A DNA stretch of 64,000 nucleotides from Petrolisthes cinctipes (GCA_033782935.1 JAWQEG010000634.1:353501-417500), one strand, 5' to 3'; positions 55,701 to 63,490 are shown, counted from the stretch's first letter. The notes: a model not told the origin generated them from the letters alone. Numbers and translations: made by a program.

Positions 55701-58700
55701 CTGGAGCCCTGGATTGCTTGTAATTTGCTTTGAAACTTGGCTGTTTCTTGGCAGGGCACTCCAGAACAGCCCAGTTTAGTTGGCACAATAAAGCTGAAGC
55801 TCGTGCAAGCTCTCTTCCTTTATCAGCTCCCTAAGTTTCTTAATGAACGGCTCCACAGCTTTAGTATCCGCACTCAGTAGCTCCCCAGTTATGGCACTGT
55901 TCACATTATCATGCTTCCTGAAGCGCCAGATCCAGCCATCACTGCATTTGAAATCAGGAACTCCGAGGTGGATAGCAAGTCATTGTGCTGCATGCTGTAT
56001 ATCAATGCCTGGCACTGGTACTCCCTCAGCTCTCTCCTGGACATCCAAGTTTTCATGTTGAAGTTTTCTTGCTCTATACACTTCCTAGCCCTTTCCACCT
56101 TCAATTTTCCTCATCACTTCCCTTATTTGATCTTTCGACTTTAAAATATCGTGAAGAGTTGACCTCTTTACATCAAACTGATCCAAGAGTTGTACTAGTG
56201 TGGCTCCTTTCTCATGAGCCTCAATGACTAAAAACTGATCTGCCACACTCATTTTTTTTAATTTTCTCTTTTCAGAGGAAGTAGAAGGCCGTCTTACTCT
56301 TGGAAGCCATCACAACCAATTAAAGGGGCACAAAAGCACTAATAAATCCTGGTACGGGCAACAATAAATACAGTGTACAGTACTGCAGAAAGCGAGTGTG
56401 TTAGGTCTGTCCGATAGATAGATGCACGTTTAACTGACTCATTGGGTGTAAGATCAGGGAGCATGGGTGGTTGTAGGCCTATGTGATGGCACACCCAGAA
56501 AATCCCCACATCAGCCGGGTATACATCCGAGTTATATATAAGTGTCCGAGACACTGATAGCGTCCAAGTTATCTGATATCTGGCTTATATGTATCCGATT
56601 TAGCCAGGGTTTACTGAACATATGTATACATCTCAAGGGGAATACATACAGTACATACATACATACACCTCAAGGGACATACATACACCTCAAGGGGCAT
56701 ACATACATACACCTCTAGGGGAATACATACATACAAAAAATATTATCATTAACCCTCCATCCGCTAGCATTCTGGCTCTTTCCAACTCTACATTGCGGGC
56801 CTTTTCCCACCTGGAGTTTACGTAATCAATACATTTTGATGACTAATAGCGTGTAAACTACTTACGCTACATAAATAAATTATACTTGATATTGAATTAC
56901 AAACCTTTAGCTATCTCCTGATGTACTTGTGAAGACTATGTAAATGAACATTTGTAGGATTGCAACTCAAAATTCACTTTTACACTCTCCTTACATATCT
57001 AAGTACATTTTCATGCTCTGATTTCATCATAAAACGTGTCATTTTTACATACATATACTGTATGGTAATTTTAGCTTAAAAATGGGAGTGCTGAAAATAC
57101 ATTGTCACACACTCACAGCTCTTCCCACACTAACTGCTAGTGGCTGGGGTGACTCAGGAGAGTCCCTTGGCAAACACACCCTCTGTTGTGAGCCTAAACA
57201 AGCATGCCAGGGGGCGCGCAAATTTAAAACGACTTATGTCGTCACTCGTGGTTAAGGGGTTAAGGGACCCTGTGATGTAGTCAGTAAATTGGAGGTTTGC
57301 GAGTCCTTCGAATACTGCCACGAAACACACACACCTATAATATGGAAGCAGACTGTTTGTTTCGTAGTATGGTCAGGAGGAATCAGAAGCCTCCACTAAT
57401 TCTCATTCTCTCTCTCTCTCTCTCAAACACACACACACACACACACACAGGGACCTAAGCAAAACACAAACCTGAGTCTTGATCATGTTGTTCTCTGTCT
57501 CTTTGTTGGCCAGATTGAGTTTCAGTGTTGCCACCTCTTGCCTGTAAAAAGTAAACAAACATTATTATTATTAAGGTCTATTCACACATATCCGTGTCAT
57601 GTCAGTGCCATATCTGTTCAGCGTCAGTGCCGTGTCTGTTCAGCGTCAGTGCCGTGTCTGTTCAGCGTCAGTGCCGCGTCTGTTCAGTGTCAGTGCCGTG
57701 TCTATTCAGAGTCAGTGAAATCCGTCACGTCCATTCACACATTTCCATGGCGCCTCCGTACAATCCTATATTATTCCAAACAGCTTGTTTGTAACTGCTG
57801 TCCATATACTTTGGTTGGGATAAATCATAAAGAACGAATTGATATCTAACCAGTTTAACAATGAGCTCGCTCGTCATTGTTTGTTCACAGCTCAAAACAC
57901 TCGTAAGACCTTCCGACGTCCGTTTAAAACTAGAAAATATCTGTGGCGAAGATATTGAACTTGTGGGCACTGATACGTCACTGACACAGAGAGTAAAAAC
58001 ACAATACTACACCAGACGTGTGTCAATGCATCAACCAATTTCAAAGCAAAGATATTTCTTTTCACGGACACTGATGCACTGAGCGGACGCAGCAATGACA
58101 CGTCACCGATATGTGTGAATAGACCTTTATGATGATTACTATTATTATTTTACACTCATTGAAGACCATTATTTAATGTTTTCCAAGGCTTGTGTATGTA
58201 TGTGTGAGTGTGTGTGTTCACAGGCTTGTTGTTGTTGTTGTTGTAGTTCCCCAGACTGTCTGGCCGAGCAGTCCCGAGTCTGGTTGACCGAAGCCGCGCA
58301 GATGCTCGGACCCCCAAATGGGAGTCAGGGTGATAGTGAGATCTGTTTCTTTGAAGGCAGCAGACGAGGGGACTGCTGGTTCACGGGTATGTACCCCCGA
58401 GCCAACATTCCCACCGTCTGTAGTCTTCCTTGTTGTGCCACCCAATCAGGCAATCTCATCAGCTATCTATCTATCTATCTATAGCTCTGACGCCTCGTTC
58501 CCTCCGGGAACTCCCCCCAAGGGGATGGCCACGGCAGAAGTGTCTCCAGTTCTCCCTGTTCCAACACTCCCTCCTTACTTGTTCAAGCCCTCCTCTGCCC
58601 CTCACGTTTCTCTCCTTTACATACTCTTCCACTCTGTTCTGCCATCTAACTGGCGGTCTGCCTCTCACACCAGGTCCCACAACTTCACTTCCATACACCT

Positions 58701-61700
58701 TCTTTACAAATTCCTCGCCTTGCATTCTCTCTACGCGTCCAAACCATCTCAGTGTATTACGCTTCACTCTCTCAACCACTCCACATTCAATACCAATTGC
58801 CTTCTCACTCATACCACATCTCTCATACACACTCTCATTACTTTCTCCATCCCACCTAGACACTTCACATGCTCCTCTCAAGTAACTCATTTCCACAGCA
58901 CCTATTCTAGACTGATGCACCCTACTCCATGTCCATGTCTCTGATGCATATGTCAATGTCGGCAGGATTATACTACTTCTCAGTCCCCTTTTCACCTCCA
59001 TACTCATACTTCTACCCTTCATAATCCTTCCCAATGATCCTATGACCTGTCTACCCTTCACTGCTCTCTCCCTAATTTCTCCTTCCATACTTTCATGTTT
59101 ACACAGAACTGTACCCAGGTAAACTCCTTCACTTCCTCCATCCTCTCACCCCTCAGAGTTATCTCACATTTAGTCCCAGTTGGCACTCCCACTCTGTAAG
59201 GTGTAGCAAAGTCAATCACTTCAGTTTCTGCTCTCTCAAACACCATCACTTTACTTTTGCCAACATTCACCTTCAGTTTCCTTCATTCACACACAGACTG
59301 AAATTCGTCTACCACTCTCTGTAACTCCCTTTCACTCTCAGCCATCAACACAGTGTCATCCGCAAATAAACTTGCCACCAAGGACCAAATTGCTTCATTC
59401 AGCCTCAACTTCACCCCCAGACCATTCACTTTGGCTTTCATCTCTCTCATACAACCATCTATATATATATATTGAACAACCATGGTGACATAACACATCC
59501 CTGTCTCAGCCCTACACTAATATTAAAACTCTCACTTAGACCACCCTCTACCCCCGCACACATGCTGTTGCCTCTGCATAAAAGGCCTCAATGCCTTTCA
59601 GCAAAGACCCCCCAACACCATAAATTCTCAACACCTCTGACATAGCTTTCCTATCAACCCTATCGTATGCCTTCTCCAAGTCCATGAAGGCAGTGAATAA
59701 AACCCACTCTTGTTGACGGAAATAATATATTAATCCATACAGTTTCGGTGGACACTGCCACCATCTTCAGTGGTCTAGCGAGAAGAAAGGAATGACATAG
59801 ATAGTACATAGGTATGAACTTATATACAGTTTGTGGAGGGGGGAGGGAAGGAGGTGTCAGTGGGATGGGGTAGACACCTCCTTCCCTCCCCCCTCCACAA
59901 ACTGTATATAAGTTCATACCTATGTACTATCTATGTCATTCCTTTCTTCTCGCTAGACCACTGAAGATGGTGGCAGTGTCCACCGAAACTGTATGGATTA
60001 ATATATTATTTCCGTCTACAAGAGTGGGTTTTATTCACCGTTTATGATCATCACGCCAGTGTGATTTCACCACCTCCATGAAGGCAGCATACAACTTCCT
60101 ACCCTTCCCAATATATTTCTCAACTATTGATTTTAATGCATATATTTGGTCCACACATCCTCTACCCTTTCTGAACCCTCCCTGCTCCTCACTAACTTTA
60201 TTCCCTGTTACTTCAATCAGTCTCTCAGTAAGAACCTTCCCATACACCTTCCCCGGTACACTAAGAAGGCTTATTCCCTTATAGCTACCACACTCCTCCT
60301 TACTCCCCTTCCCCTTATACAAAGGTACAATTATGGCTCTCCTCCAATCCTCTGGCACCTCTCCCTGCCTCCAGGCCAATGTACATATAAGCAACATCCA
60401 CTCCACCACTACCTCCCCCCCACACTTTAACATTTCAGCAGTTATCCCATCCACCTCCGGTGCCTTTCCCATCTTCAACTTTCCTATTGCTTTCCTAACC
60501 TCTTCCCTTCCCAGTTCTCCCTGTACATCCTGCCGTCTACCACCTGCCTCCATCCCCATGCATGTCACCACCGCCTCCCCTCCCGTCCCCCCATTCATCA
60601 GACCATCAAAATGTCTCTTCCACACTTCTTTCACTTCCTCACTTCTACTCACAGTAACTCCATCCTCTCTCTTCATTCTCAAGCTACCAGACTTTCCTTC
60701 TCCTCTTTCTCTTTTAACCTCCTTCCAGAATAATTTCTTGTTCTCTTTAAACTTTTCACTCAGTTTCCTGCCAAACTCCTCATCCACTCTCCTTTTACTC
60801 TCACTCACCATCCTTTTCACTTGTCTCTTACATACATTATAGTCTCTCTTCCACCTCTCTCTCACTTCTTCCGACACATTCCTCTGTAATGTTCTCCTAT
60901 ATGCTTTCCTTTTCTCCTTTACGGCATCTTTCACTTCTTCTGACCACCAAGCACTCCCTTTCTTGCCCCTCTTCTGTGACTTATATCCCACTACCTCTGC
61001 TGCTGTCTTCAATACTATTGTGTCTTAAACATTTCATACATATCATTCACTCCCACTCCCTCCCCCATACTCAGCCTTGCATCCTCCATCACCTCACCCA
61101 CCCTCCTCTAATATACCTCTCTGTACTCAGTGTCATTCAATCTTCCACTTGCCACCTGCCTCTTGTTCTCCCCTTCATCCCTCCTACAGTACTCCCACTT
61201 AACCCTGACCTTCATCCTTACTAAGACAGCAAAATGGTCAGAGCACTGAACGAATGGTTCAGTGTTCTGACCACTACTTTCGCATCCATCACATCACATT
61301 GCTATATAATCAATCAAACTCTTTTGTTCTCCTCTATCATCCCTTCTCCTCCATGTATACCGGTGGATCATCTTGTGCTGAAAGAAGGTGTTAGCCAAGA
61401 ACAACCCCCTCTCAGCACAGACGTCCACCAGATATTCACCATTCTCATTCACTCCTTCCACACCCCATTTACCAACAATACTTCCTACTCTCTCATTTCC
61501 TACTTTCCCATTCATAACACCCATCATTACAATCTTCCTCCCACTCTCAAACTTCCTCAAACACCCATTCAACTTCTCCCAGAAATCTCTCATTTTCTCT
61601 CTCCCCGCCTTATTCCTCTCATTCACAGGTGCATACGCACACACCCATGCATACTTAACCAAACCAATCTTTCCTGTCATCCATGCCACTCTTGTCCCAC

Positions 61701-63017
61701 ACCATCCATGTCCATCTACTCTCTTCCATACCCTTGGTGCTACCAGCACTGCACACCCCTCCCTCCCTTTTCCTTTACACTTCTCACTCATTCCTGTCCA
61801 CACTACACCTCCCTCCATTCCCTCCCACATCACACTCTCTCCTCCAGCCTCACACTCCTCCACTCCCCATTCTTTCAAGTGTGTCTCAGTCACTCCCATC
61901 ACATCTACTCCTCCATTCTTAAAACATTCAACTATTTCTCGCCTCTTCGTCTTTTCAACCATCCCATTCACATTCACTGCTACAACTCTCATGCACCCCC
62001 CTTCCCCCCTCCCCCCACAGGGAAACCCAGAGACCCCCCCCCCCTGCCTGCAGCCATATCCGTCCACTCCCCCACTGGGGGGCCGCTGATGGCTGGCAAG
62101 GCCAATGCAGCGCTCATTCCCGGAGGGACACGGGCCGTCAGCATTAAAAAAAAAGGGTCACACTGGTTAGAAAGATGTTAAAAAGAAATGTTAAAAACTA
62201 AAAAGATATATACAATTACTAAAACCTATATGTGGGGGAAGCTAAAATCCAATCCCCCACACCACCTCCCCCTTTAGCTCCACCTCCTGCTTTATAAAAA
62301 AAAATGGTAAAAAAAGGAGGTGTTACCCGAGGTTGCCACGTGGAGGCAGGGTAAGGCTTACCTACCCTTCCTGAGGAAGGGTAGGTCACCGAGGTGAATC
62401 TTTTCCCGATACTAACGGTCTTAGCTTTCCGCAGCAGCATCCACCTCAACCTCATTGGTTACGATATTGCCACTGCGCAAAGCTACCCAGAAGGAATGAG
62501 AAATAGTAAGAGAGACACACAGAACAGACCAGCGTGTGGTAGAGGATGCCAAATTCCTCATTTCTGGATAGAACCAGCGCTCACCAGTGGGAAGGGGTGA
62601 TAGAGAGAGAGAGGTAGGACAGCAAGTATGAAGGAAAGAAAAGGAACGGAAGGGTAGTTGAAGAACTGAAAAGGATTGGCTGGGGCCGAAGGGACGCCAT
62701 AACCCTTAAAGTACTGCCCACGTCACCGCAGGCAATACCCCTTACGGAGGTCCCAGGCTTGTAAAAGGATATAATTATGAGATAAATTTTATCATTGAAG
62801 CTATACTGTAATTAATTTTGTACTTACTGTAGTAATTTTGTACCTAATGCAATACATTTTGTACTTACTGTAATAAATGTTGTACTTACTGTAGCCTTGT
62901 GACTTCATCTTGTGCTGTATCCAGTCTCTTGTGCATCAGGGCCAGCGTGTCCTCCAATTCCTTCACTTTTTCAGCACTGGAGGCTACGCTGGTTACTCCA
63001 TCCCCTCCTTCACCCCC
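37536..63017 (-). CDS. TPR: Nucleoprotein TPR (Megator), C-terminal part, 8 exons, gene continues off the right edge
   Basis: Tpr forms the coiled-coil filaments of the nuclear-pore basket and works in mRNA export and spindle-checkpoint scaffolding. Exons, 5' to 3' on the minus strand: 63017-62890, 57541-57472, 53494-53341, 52433-50034, 47440-47324, 39441-39208, 39052-38690, 37726-37536. Together they give 1218 residues plus stop, and phases close at every junction. The first 160 residues are coiled coil. Then come PPTANIKPM and TASIRPMAPP, a TP-rich repeat, an NLS-like pair (HKRPLD, SKRCRP), and DEVILLDSDDD with a long acidic run. The end holds DSIVPSTPTLFPPRR, LAQMAEGGL and a GRG-rich tail. 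These match vertebrate TPR in order. The low-complexity middle is longer than in vertebrates. Confidence 0.95.
37798..37955 (+). mobile_element. TTAA-2 MITE copy
   Basis: It reads CAGTGATGTAGTTAAAAAAT, TCCTTCAAATATTGCTACGA and AAGCTTGTTTTGTGGCATGG, and ends GATCACAAAGTCCTTAA. Confidence 0.7.
37987..38248. mobile_element. TA-2 MITE with internal repeat expansion
   Basis: TA|CAGTCGAGCCTACTTGATAT on the left and AGCAAGGGCCTACTG on the right. TTCCCAGGCTTGTGTGTGTG is repeated three times inside, lengthening it relative to the 24633 copy. Confidence 0.7.
38297..38440 (-). mobile_element. SINE-1 variant
   Basis: ATTGATTGATAATAGGTGCC and AGCGATGTCATATAGTGCCA identify the 3' end. The body continues as a variant (GGGTCAGTTGAAGATATGAA) shared with 62600-62730. 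Confidence 0.65.
38418..38650. repeat. Three tandem units of about 80 bp
   Basis: GGCTGGGGACCAAAGGAGTG, GGCTTGGGACCAAAGGGGCT and TGCTGGGGACCAAAGGGGTG head three units. Each contains GCCCACATCACTACAG or near it. The same unit occurs once at 62675-62745. Confidence 0.75.
38690..39052 (-). CDS. TPR: TPR exon, acidic and proline/glutamine-rich segment
   Basis: It opens VIDFDDDDDDEGGDEGERES. It then repeats GGGEAEESR three times, followed by SSPTTQPPSSSPLHHPHPA and a poly-Q, ending RRITPITWNDSPRHQR. Acceptor TTTTGGTAG, donor AGAGAG|GTAATT. The Glu-rich repeat unit is 30 bases and may vary in number. Confidence 0.85.
39208..39441 (-). CDS. TPR: TPR exon, glycine/acid-rich segment
   Basis: It encodes GEAGAEEGGGVSTSEGEAGH, a G/A-rich middle, then GEIFTEADSVAAEVGEDHAT, recalling the vertebrate VFTE/VFVEAES region. 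Acceptor TTTTGACAG, donor CACAAG|GTTAGT. Phases agree on both sides. Confidence 0.85.
39464..39775 (-). mobile_element. Cluster of three SINE-1 copies in minus orientation
   Basis: Two short 3' fragments (about 39464-39512 and 39513-39582) precede a nearly full copy (39583-39775) ending in the head ATTCGTAGCCCTC. Each begins with its own GATTGATT tail. Confidence 0.75.
39985..40275. repeat. Minisatellite, unit GTGTTCCCTTTACCTGTGAT
   Basis: About nine units of 29-31 bases, each with TGTGTGTGTTCCCTTTACCT and GTGATGACTG. A 185-codon minus frame simply translates the array. The same motif appears once, inverted, at 49898-49936. Confidence 0.9.
40276..40854. other. TPR intron, purine-rich stretch
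   Basis: 40500-40640 is strongly G/A-rich (GGAGAGAGGGAGGGAAAGTG). I see nothing else. Confidence 0.5.
40855..41575. mobile_element. TIR element, 721 bp, TA duplication
   Basis: TA|CAGTGTGTATCGCGACGTAC then CAATAACTTGCACCAGAGAT on the left matches the inverted right end (GCAATAACTTATGCCAGAGAT orientation, then CGCGATACACCCTG|TA). TIRs are about 100 bases with mismatches. No coding capacity. Its ends suggest a Tc1/mariner transposase. Confidence 0.75.
41577..43211 (-). mobile_element. RTE-1 LINE, 5'-truncated, with internal deletion
   Basis: It starts within the RT (GKAPGVDGITAEML) and runs to RRERGVGAIDR and a (TAGA)n tail that touches the preceding TIR element. Motif A, GLRQGCVMSPWLFN and SLFADDTVLMAE are intact. 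About 70 bases are lost at 42342, deleting KLKVNVGKSKVMVF and shifting the frame. The endonuclease half is absent. Confidence 0.85.
43338..43735. repeat. Degenerate GACTCCAACTCC-type simple repeat
   Basis: The plus strand repeats (GACTCCAACTCC / TCTGACTCC) units and would translate as S/D/N-rich peptide. A run of about 14 C is at 43421. Such tracts are repeat-derived and I do not call a gene. Confidence 0.7.
43872..45003. repeat. Unclassified 1.1-kb interspersed repeat, copy 2
   Basis: Left end CAGTAGGTTCGCCTATTGAG looks like a pogo-type terminus after TA, but no inverted partner is visible at the right. The rest matches 21960-22994. The right part has a local GTGGTGTGGTGACGACTGG repeat missing from copy 1. 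Confidence 0.7.
45108..47041 (-). mobile_element. RTE-1 LINE copy lacking the catalytic box
   Basis: It runs from the endonuclease-RT linker (VGEVLEDARLSKGEGVG) to the (TAGA)n tail. At about 45890 the sequence jumps from the region after the palm to the region before it, removing the FADD box and motif B. GSYRGK also shows a deletion near 46190. Clearly dead. Confidence 0.85.
47324..47440 (-). CDS. TPR: TPR exon, LAQMAEGGL segment
   Basis: It encodes GLAQMAEGGLIDDTRMDLAQ, resembling vertebrate DLGQLASQGGL, and ends STPLPRSPS. Acceptor TTCATCCAG, donor ATCAG|GTACAC. A (TG)n repeat lies just downstream. Confidence 0.88.
47462..47948. repeat. Degenerate TTAGG-rich tract (telomere-repeat-like)
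   Basis: Dozens of GGTTAGGTTAGGTCACA-like phrases occur, mixed with GGTTTGGTTTGG and AATTAGGTCACAGATAGG. TTAGG is the ancestral arthropod telomere unit. Here it is interstitial and degraded, within a TPR intron. It resumes at 49039-49105 beyond a foldback insertion. Confidence 0.75.
47949..49038. mobile_element. Foldback element, 1.09 kb, in the TTAGG-like tract
   Basis: Termini TA|CAGTCCATTCC and (inverted) AGTCCATTCCAATAGGAAAA. The left arm 47949-48195 pairs with 48838-49038. The inner left arm 48511-48569 pairs with 48775-48834. The left arm is interrupted by a separate insertion (about 48200-48507). TA borders both ends. Confidence 0.8.
48200..48507. mobile_element. Insertion of about 310 bp inside the foldback left arm
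   Basis: The right arm is continuous across the matching point, so this segment was added to the left arm only. It is bordered by GTAATTA and GTAATGA. No family recognised. Confidence 0.55.
49039..49105. repeat. TTAGG-like tract, continued
   Basis: TTGTATTGGGTTAGGTAAGG and GTTTGGTTAGGTTACAAATA continue the tract at 47462-47948. A Helentron-type element begins at its end. Confidence 0.7.
49107..49788. mobile_element. Helentron-type (Helitron) non-autonomous element
   Basis: It starts TCTATACTATAAATGGCAAA, a classic 5' start of this group. It ends in the hairpin CCCGGGCAACGCCGGGTACC then TCCGCTAAT, the diagnostic 3' end. No Rep/helicase frame is present. A palindromic element sits inside at 49445-49632. 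Confidence 0.8.
49445..49632. mobile_element. Palindromic element nested in the Helentron
   Basis: AGCCATGGCTGATAGTGCTG then GACCAGGGTCCAAGGAGTGT pairs with ACACTCCTTGAACCCTGGTC then CAGCACCATCAGCCATGGCT. Arms are about 75 bases with few mismatches. Confidence 0.75.
50034..52433 (-). CDS. TPR: TPR large exon: end of coiled coil, TP-repeat, acidic domain
   Basis: This single 2400-base exon encodes about 800 residues. It begins EEMQSKKAEYEGRITQLERE, the family's end-of-coiled-coil signature, then PPTANIKPMSAP and TASIRPM. A TPTPA/ISTPTPA repeat spans about 51985-51510, then Q/T/S-rich sequence. A bipartite basic patch follows at about 50900-50835 (HKRPLD, SKRCRP). EVILLDSDDDQEY and runs of D/E lie at about 50770-50480. 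It ends with VPSTPTLFPPRRGDPF and GFVFRSSPDL. The frame is open throughout, which for such repeats argues for selection. Antisense frames here are shadows. Confidence 0.94.
51510..51985 (-). repeat. TPR: Coding TP/ISTPTPA repeat in TPR
   Basis: About 20 imperfect 15-21-base units (GGTGTAGGTGTTGATATAGC on the plus strand) encode TPTPAIS units in frame. Expected to be length-variable and phosphorylatable. Function unknown. Confidence 0.9.
52441..52622 (-). repeat. TPR: Tandem duplication containing a copy of the TPR exon edge
   Basis: A unit of about 127 bases, running from CTCTGCATCTCCTCTGTGTG through GATTAATTAAA to GATAATTGGAGG, is present at 52421-52502 and again at 52548-52622. The second unit carries the acceptor and about 18 exon bases as a decoy. 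The unit also contains TTAA-2 MITE sequence. Confidence 0.75.
52640..52880. repeat. Minisatellite, unit AATGAATGAATGCATTAATG
   Basis: About ten units of 22-24 bases (AATGTATAAATGAATGAATG) continue into AT-rich AATAAATAA repeats up to 53235. Confidence 0.85.
53041..53340 (-). repeat. TPR: Duplicated fragments of a TPR exon end in the intron
   Basis: ACCGAGCCTCTTGG then GAATTGAGCTGTGTG at 53252-53283, and AATCAAGCTGTGTTTGTTTA near 53046, repeat the real exon end at 53341-53385. GTGGTAGA(C/T)AAATACATAA follows each. Partial tandem duplication is the simplest reading. Confidence 0.7.
53341..53494 (-). CDS. TPR: TPR exon, heptad-rich coiled coil
   Basis: It encodes KDAELSKLESELESKTQELE then RRTQELTVAKN and AQLTKRLG. 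Acceptor TTCCGCAG, donor GCTCG|GTAAGG. The last bases recur in duplicated fragments in the following intron (53252-53283 and near 53048). Confidence 0.92.
53513..53663. mobile_element. TTAA-1-related MITE
   Basis: CCGATTCCTCCAAACTATAT and ATAGTTTGGAGGATTCAGTA form the arms. The end is GAATTTCCTCCTTAA. It starts 18 bases upstream of a TPR exon. Confidence 0.65.
53680..53820 (+). mobile_element. TTAA-1 MITE copy
   Basis: It contains GGTAAATATGGAGCAACCTT and ACTTTGGAGGAACCAAAGTG, and stops at CCAAAAGCTTGG without the terminal CCCCTTAA. Confidence 0.65.
53840..53865. repeat. Minisatellite unit left of the Tigger insertion
   Basis: ACCTCAAGGGGAGTACATAC matches units at 56617-56735 (CACCTCAAGGGGCATACATA), showing that the Tigger element inserted into the array. 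Confidence 0.7.
54443..55159 (-). pseudogene. Tigger transposase C-terminal frame
   Basis: A 238-codon frame with TLRNTWCKLLKNNKTPAL, WVEEDLGVPGYYHMTDEEIA and QVQPKISSFLKP. This is the acidic post-catalytic region found in jerky/Tigger proteins. It is separated from the DDE part by a frameshift. Confidence 0.75.
55191..55451 (-). pseudogene. Tigger transposase DDE fragment with DNAPAHP
   Basis: It starts KALLLLDNAPAHPTAKLCSK (second catalytic Asp present), then LPPNMTSVIQPMHQGVIESG, in which the third catalytic position is His. Confidence 0.8.
56617..56735. repeat. Minisatellite, unit CACCTCAAGGGGCATACATA
   Basis: Five or so units of about 24-27 bases. One unit lies on the far side of the Tigger insertion. 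Confidence 0.8.
56736..57254. other. TPR intron, nothing recognised
   Basis: I see no exon or repeat family here. The splice phases do not require an exon in this interval. Confidence 0.5.
57255..57410 (+). mobile_element. TTAA-2 MITE copy
   Basis: TTAAGGGACCCTGTGATGTA opens it. GTCCTTCGAATACTGCCACG and GACTGTTTGTTTCGTAGTAT form the arms. The right end merges into a TC/CA simple repeat next to a TPR exon donor. Confidence 0.7.
57472..57541 (-). CDS. TPR: TPR exon, short coiled-coil exon
   Basis: 70 bases encode QEVATLKLNLANKETENNMI then KTQ. Acceptor TTTTTACAG, donor CTCAG|GTTTGT. Phases on both sides agree with the neighbours. A (CA)n run lies 20 bases into the downstream intron. Confidence 0.88.
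57574..58126. mobile_element. Harbinger-type element, 553 bp, TTA duplication
   Basis: Inverted ends AGGTCTATTCACACATATC are perfect for 19 bases. TTA lies at 57571-57573 and 58127-58129. Near the left end a 22-base unit (GTCTGTTCAGCGTCAGTGCC) is repeated about five times. It ends 33 bases from a TPR exon. Confidence 0.85.
58224..58450 (-). mobile_element. JOCK-1-related LINE 3' end
   Basis: (TTG)n, then AGTTCCCCAGACTGTCTGGC and CGAGCAG on the plus strand, match the 3' end of the 17590 copy. It is 5'-truncated to about 225 bases. Confidence 0.65.
58462..62145 (-). mobile_element. RTE-1 LINE, long copy interrupted by a hairpin insertion
   Basis: It extends from the conserved 5' end (near 62145) to the (TAGA)n tail at 58462-58482. 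The endonuclease frame 61294-62067 keeps VTETH and YAPVN but has MMGVMNGKVG, so the catalytic Asp is Val. RT part 60035-61012 ends at the insertion 59694-60074. SLFADDTVLMAESE survives at 59283-59498. Several further frameshifts are present. Confidence 0.87.
59681..60087. mobile_element. 381-bp near-perfect hairpin insertion with 13-bp target duplication
   Basis: TCCATGAAGGCAG is at 59681-59693 and 60075-60087, directly flanking the insert. The left arm 59694-59858 and right arm 59873-60035 are inverted and almost identical. The arms read TGAATAAAACCCACTCTTGT and CAGTTTCGGTGGACACTGCC. A 39-base single-copy tail (GTTTATGATCATCACGCCAG) follows the right arm. The CTGAAGATGG...CCGAAAC phrase resembles Penelope-like element ends. 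That affiliation is inference. Confidence 0.8.
62146..62584. other. TPR intron, G/C-rich non-coding stretch
   Basis: It contains a local inverted repeat, TACCTACCCTTCCTGAGGAA / GGGTAGGTCACCGAGGT. No family is assigned. It may be the 5' leader of the RTE-1 copy or an older element. Confidence 0.4.
62585..62760 (-). mobile_element. SINE-1 variant body
   Basis: It contains GAGGTAGGACAGCAAGTATG, AAAGGATTGGCTGGGGCCGA and GCCCACGTCACCGCAGGCAA, related to 38340-38490. The 3' tail is not seen. Confidence 0.55.
62890..63017 (-). CDS. TPR: TPR exon, coiled coil
   Basis: It encodes GEGGDGVTSVASSAEKVKEL then EDTLALMHKRLDTAQDEVTR. Acceptor TTGAACCAG, donor CTACA|GTAAGT. 128 bases, leaving two bases that join the next exon to make Gln. 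Confidence 0.85.
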
Positions 63018-63059
63018 CTGGTTCAAATAATACCATTAGTGGAGCCTGTGTGTCGAAAT

Positions 63060-63350
63060 TGGAGGCTTCTGGTTTCTATTGACTGTACCCTTGTGTGTGT
63101 TAGTGTGTGAAAATTGGAGGTTTCTGTTCCTCCTGACTGTGCCCCTGTGATCATGTGTAACAACTGGAGGCTTCTGGTTCCTCCTGACTATGCCCCTGTG
63201 ATTGTGTATGAAAATTGGTGGCTCCTGATTCCTCCTGACCATGCTACAAAACAAGCTCCTTCCATATAGATATGTGTGCGTGTTTTCGTGGCAAAGTTTG
63301 AAATACTCATTTATCTCCAATTTTCTGACTACATTACAGGGTCCCTTAAG
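63060..63350 (-). mobile_element. TTAA-2 MITE with tandemly expanded arm
   Basis: The right end GACTACATTACAGGGTCCCT then TAA and the arms AAACAAGCTCCTTCCATATA / TTTTCGTGGCAAAGTTTG are typical. To the left, GGCTTCTGGTTCCTCCTGAC is repeated three or four times as 50-60-base units. Confidence 0.75.
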
Positions 63351-63354
63351 AGGA

Positions 63355-63490
63355 TAATACACATTTGATTAATCTGGAGAAAATGATCCACCAAACTATT
63401 CCAAGTCACAGAACACATATATTTTTGCTATTCTGGTCATGTTTCCTGGTATACTTTGGAGGAATCAAGGCATTCCAATGTACAGTCGCG
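63355..63490 (+). mobile_element. TTAA-1 MITE copy
   Basis: It contains CTGGAGAAAATGATCCACCA, GGTATACTTTGGAGGAATCA and AGGCATTCCAATGTACAG, where it stops. Confidence 0.65.

Larger units (their letters stand above)
53866..56616 (-). mobile_element. Tigger-type (pogo superfamily) transposon, dead copy
   Basis: Ends CAATGAAGCCTCACTATCTC and (inverted) CAGTAAACCCTGGCTAAATC; 2.75 kb. Minus-strand fragments from 56251 to 54443 encode a jerky/Tigger transposase in several frames. These are a helix-turn-helix start (MSVADQFLVIEAHEKGATLV), then MKTWMSRRELREYQCQA, SILACANTDGTQRLKPVIM, LLLDNAPAHP, PPNMTSVIQPMHQGVIE and an acidic C-terminal frame (54443-55159). The first catalytic Asp region carries a stop (CAN*TGLFW), and the third expected Asp (usually QPMDQG) is His. 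Frameshifts occur near 55450 and 56100. It cannot be active. Confidence 0.88.
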
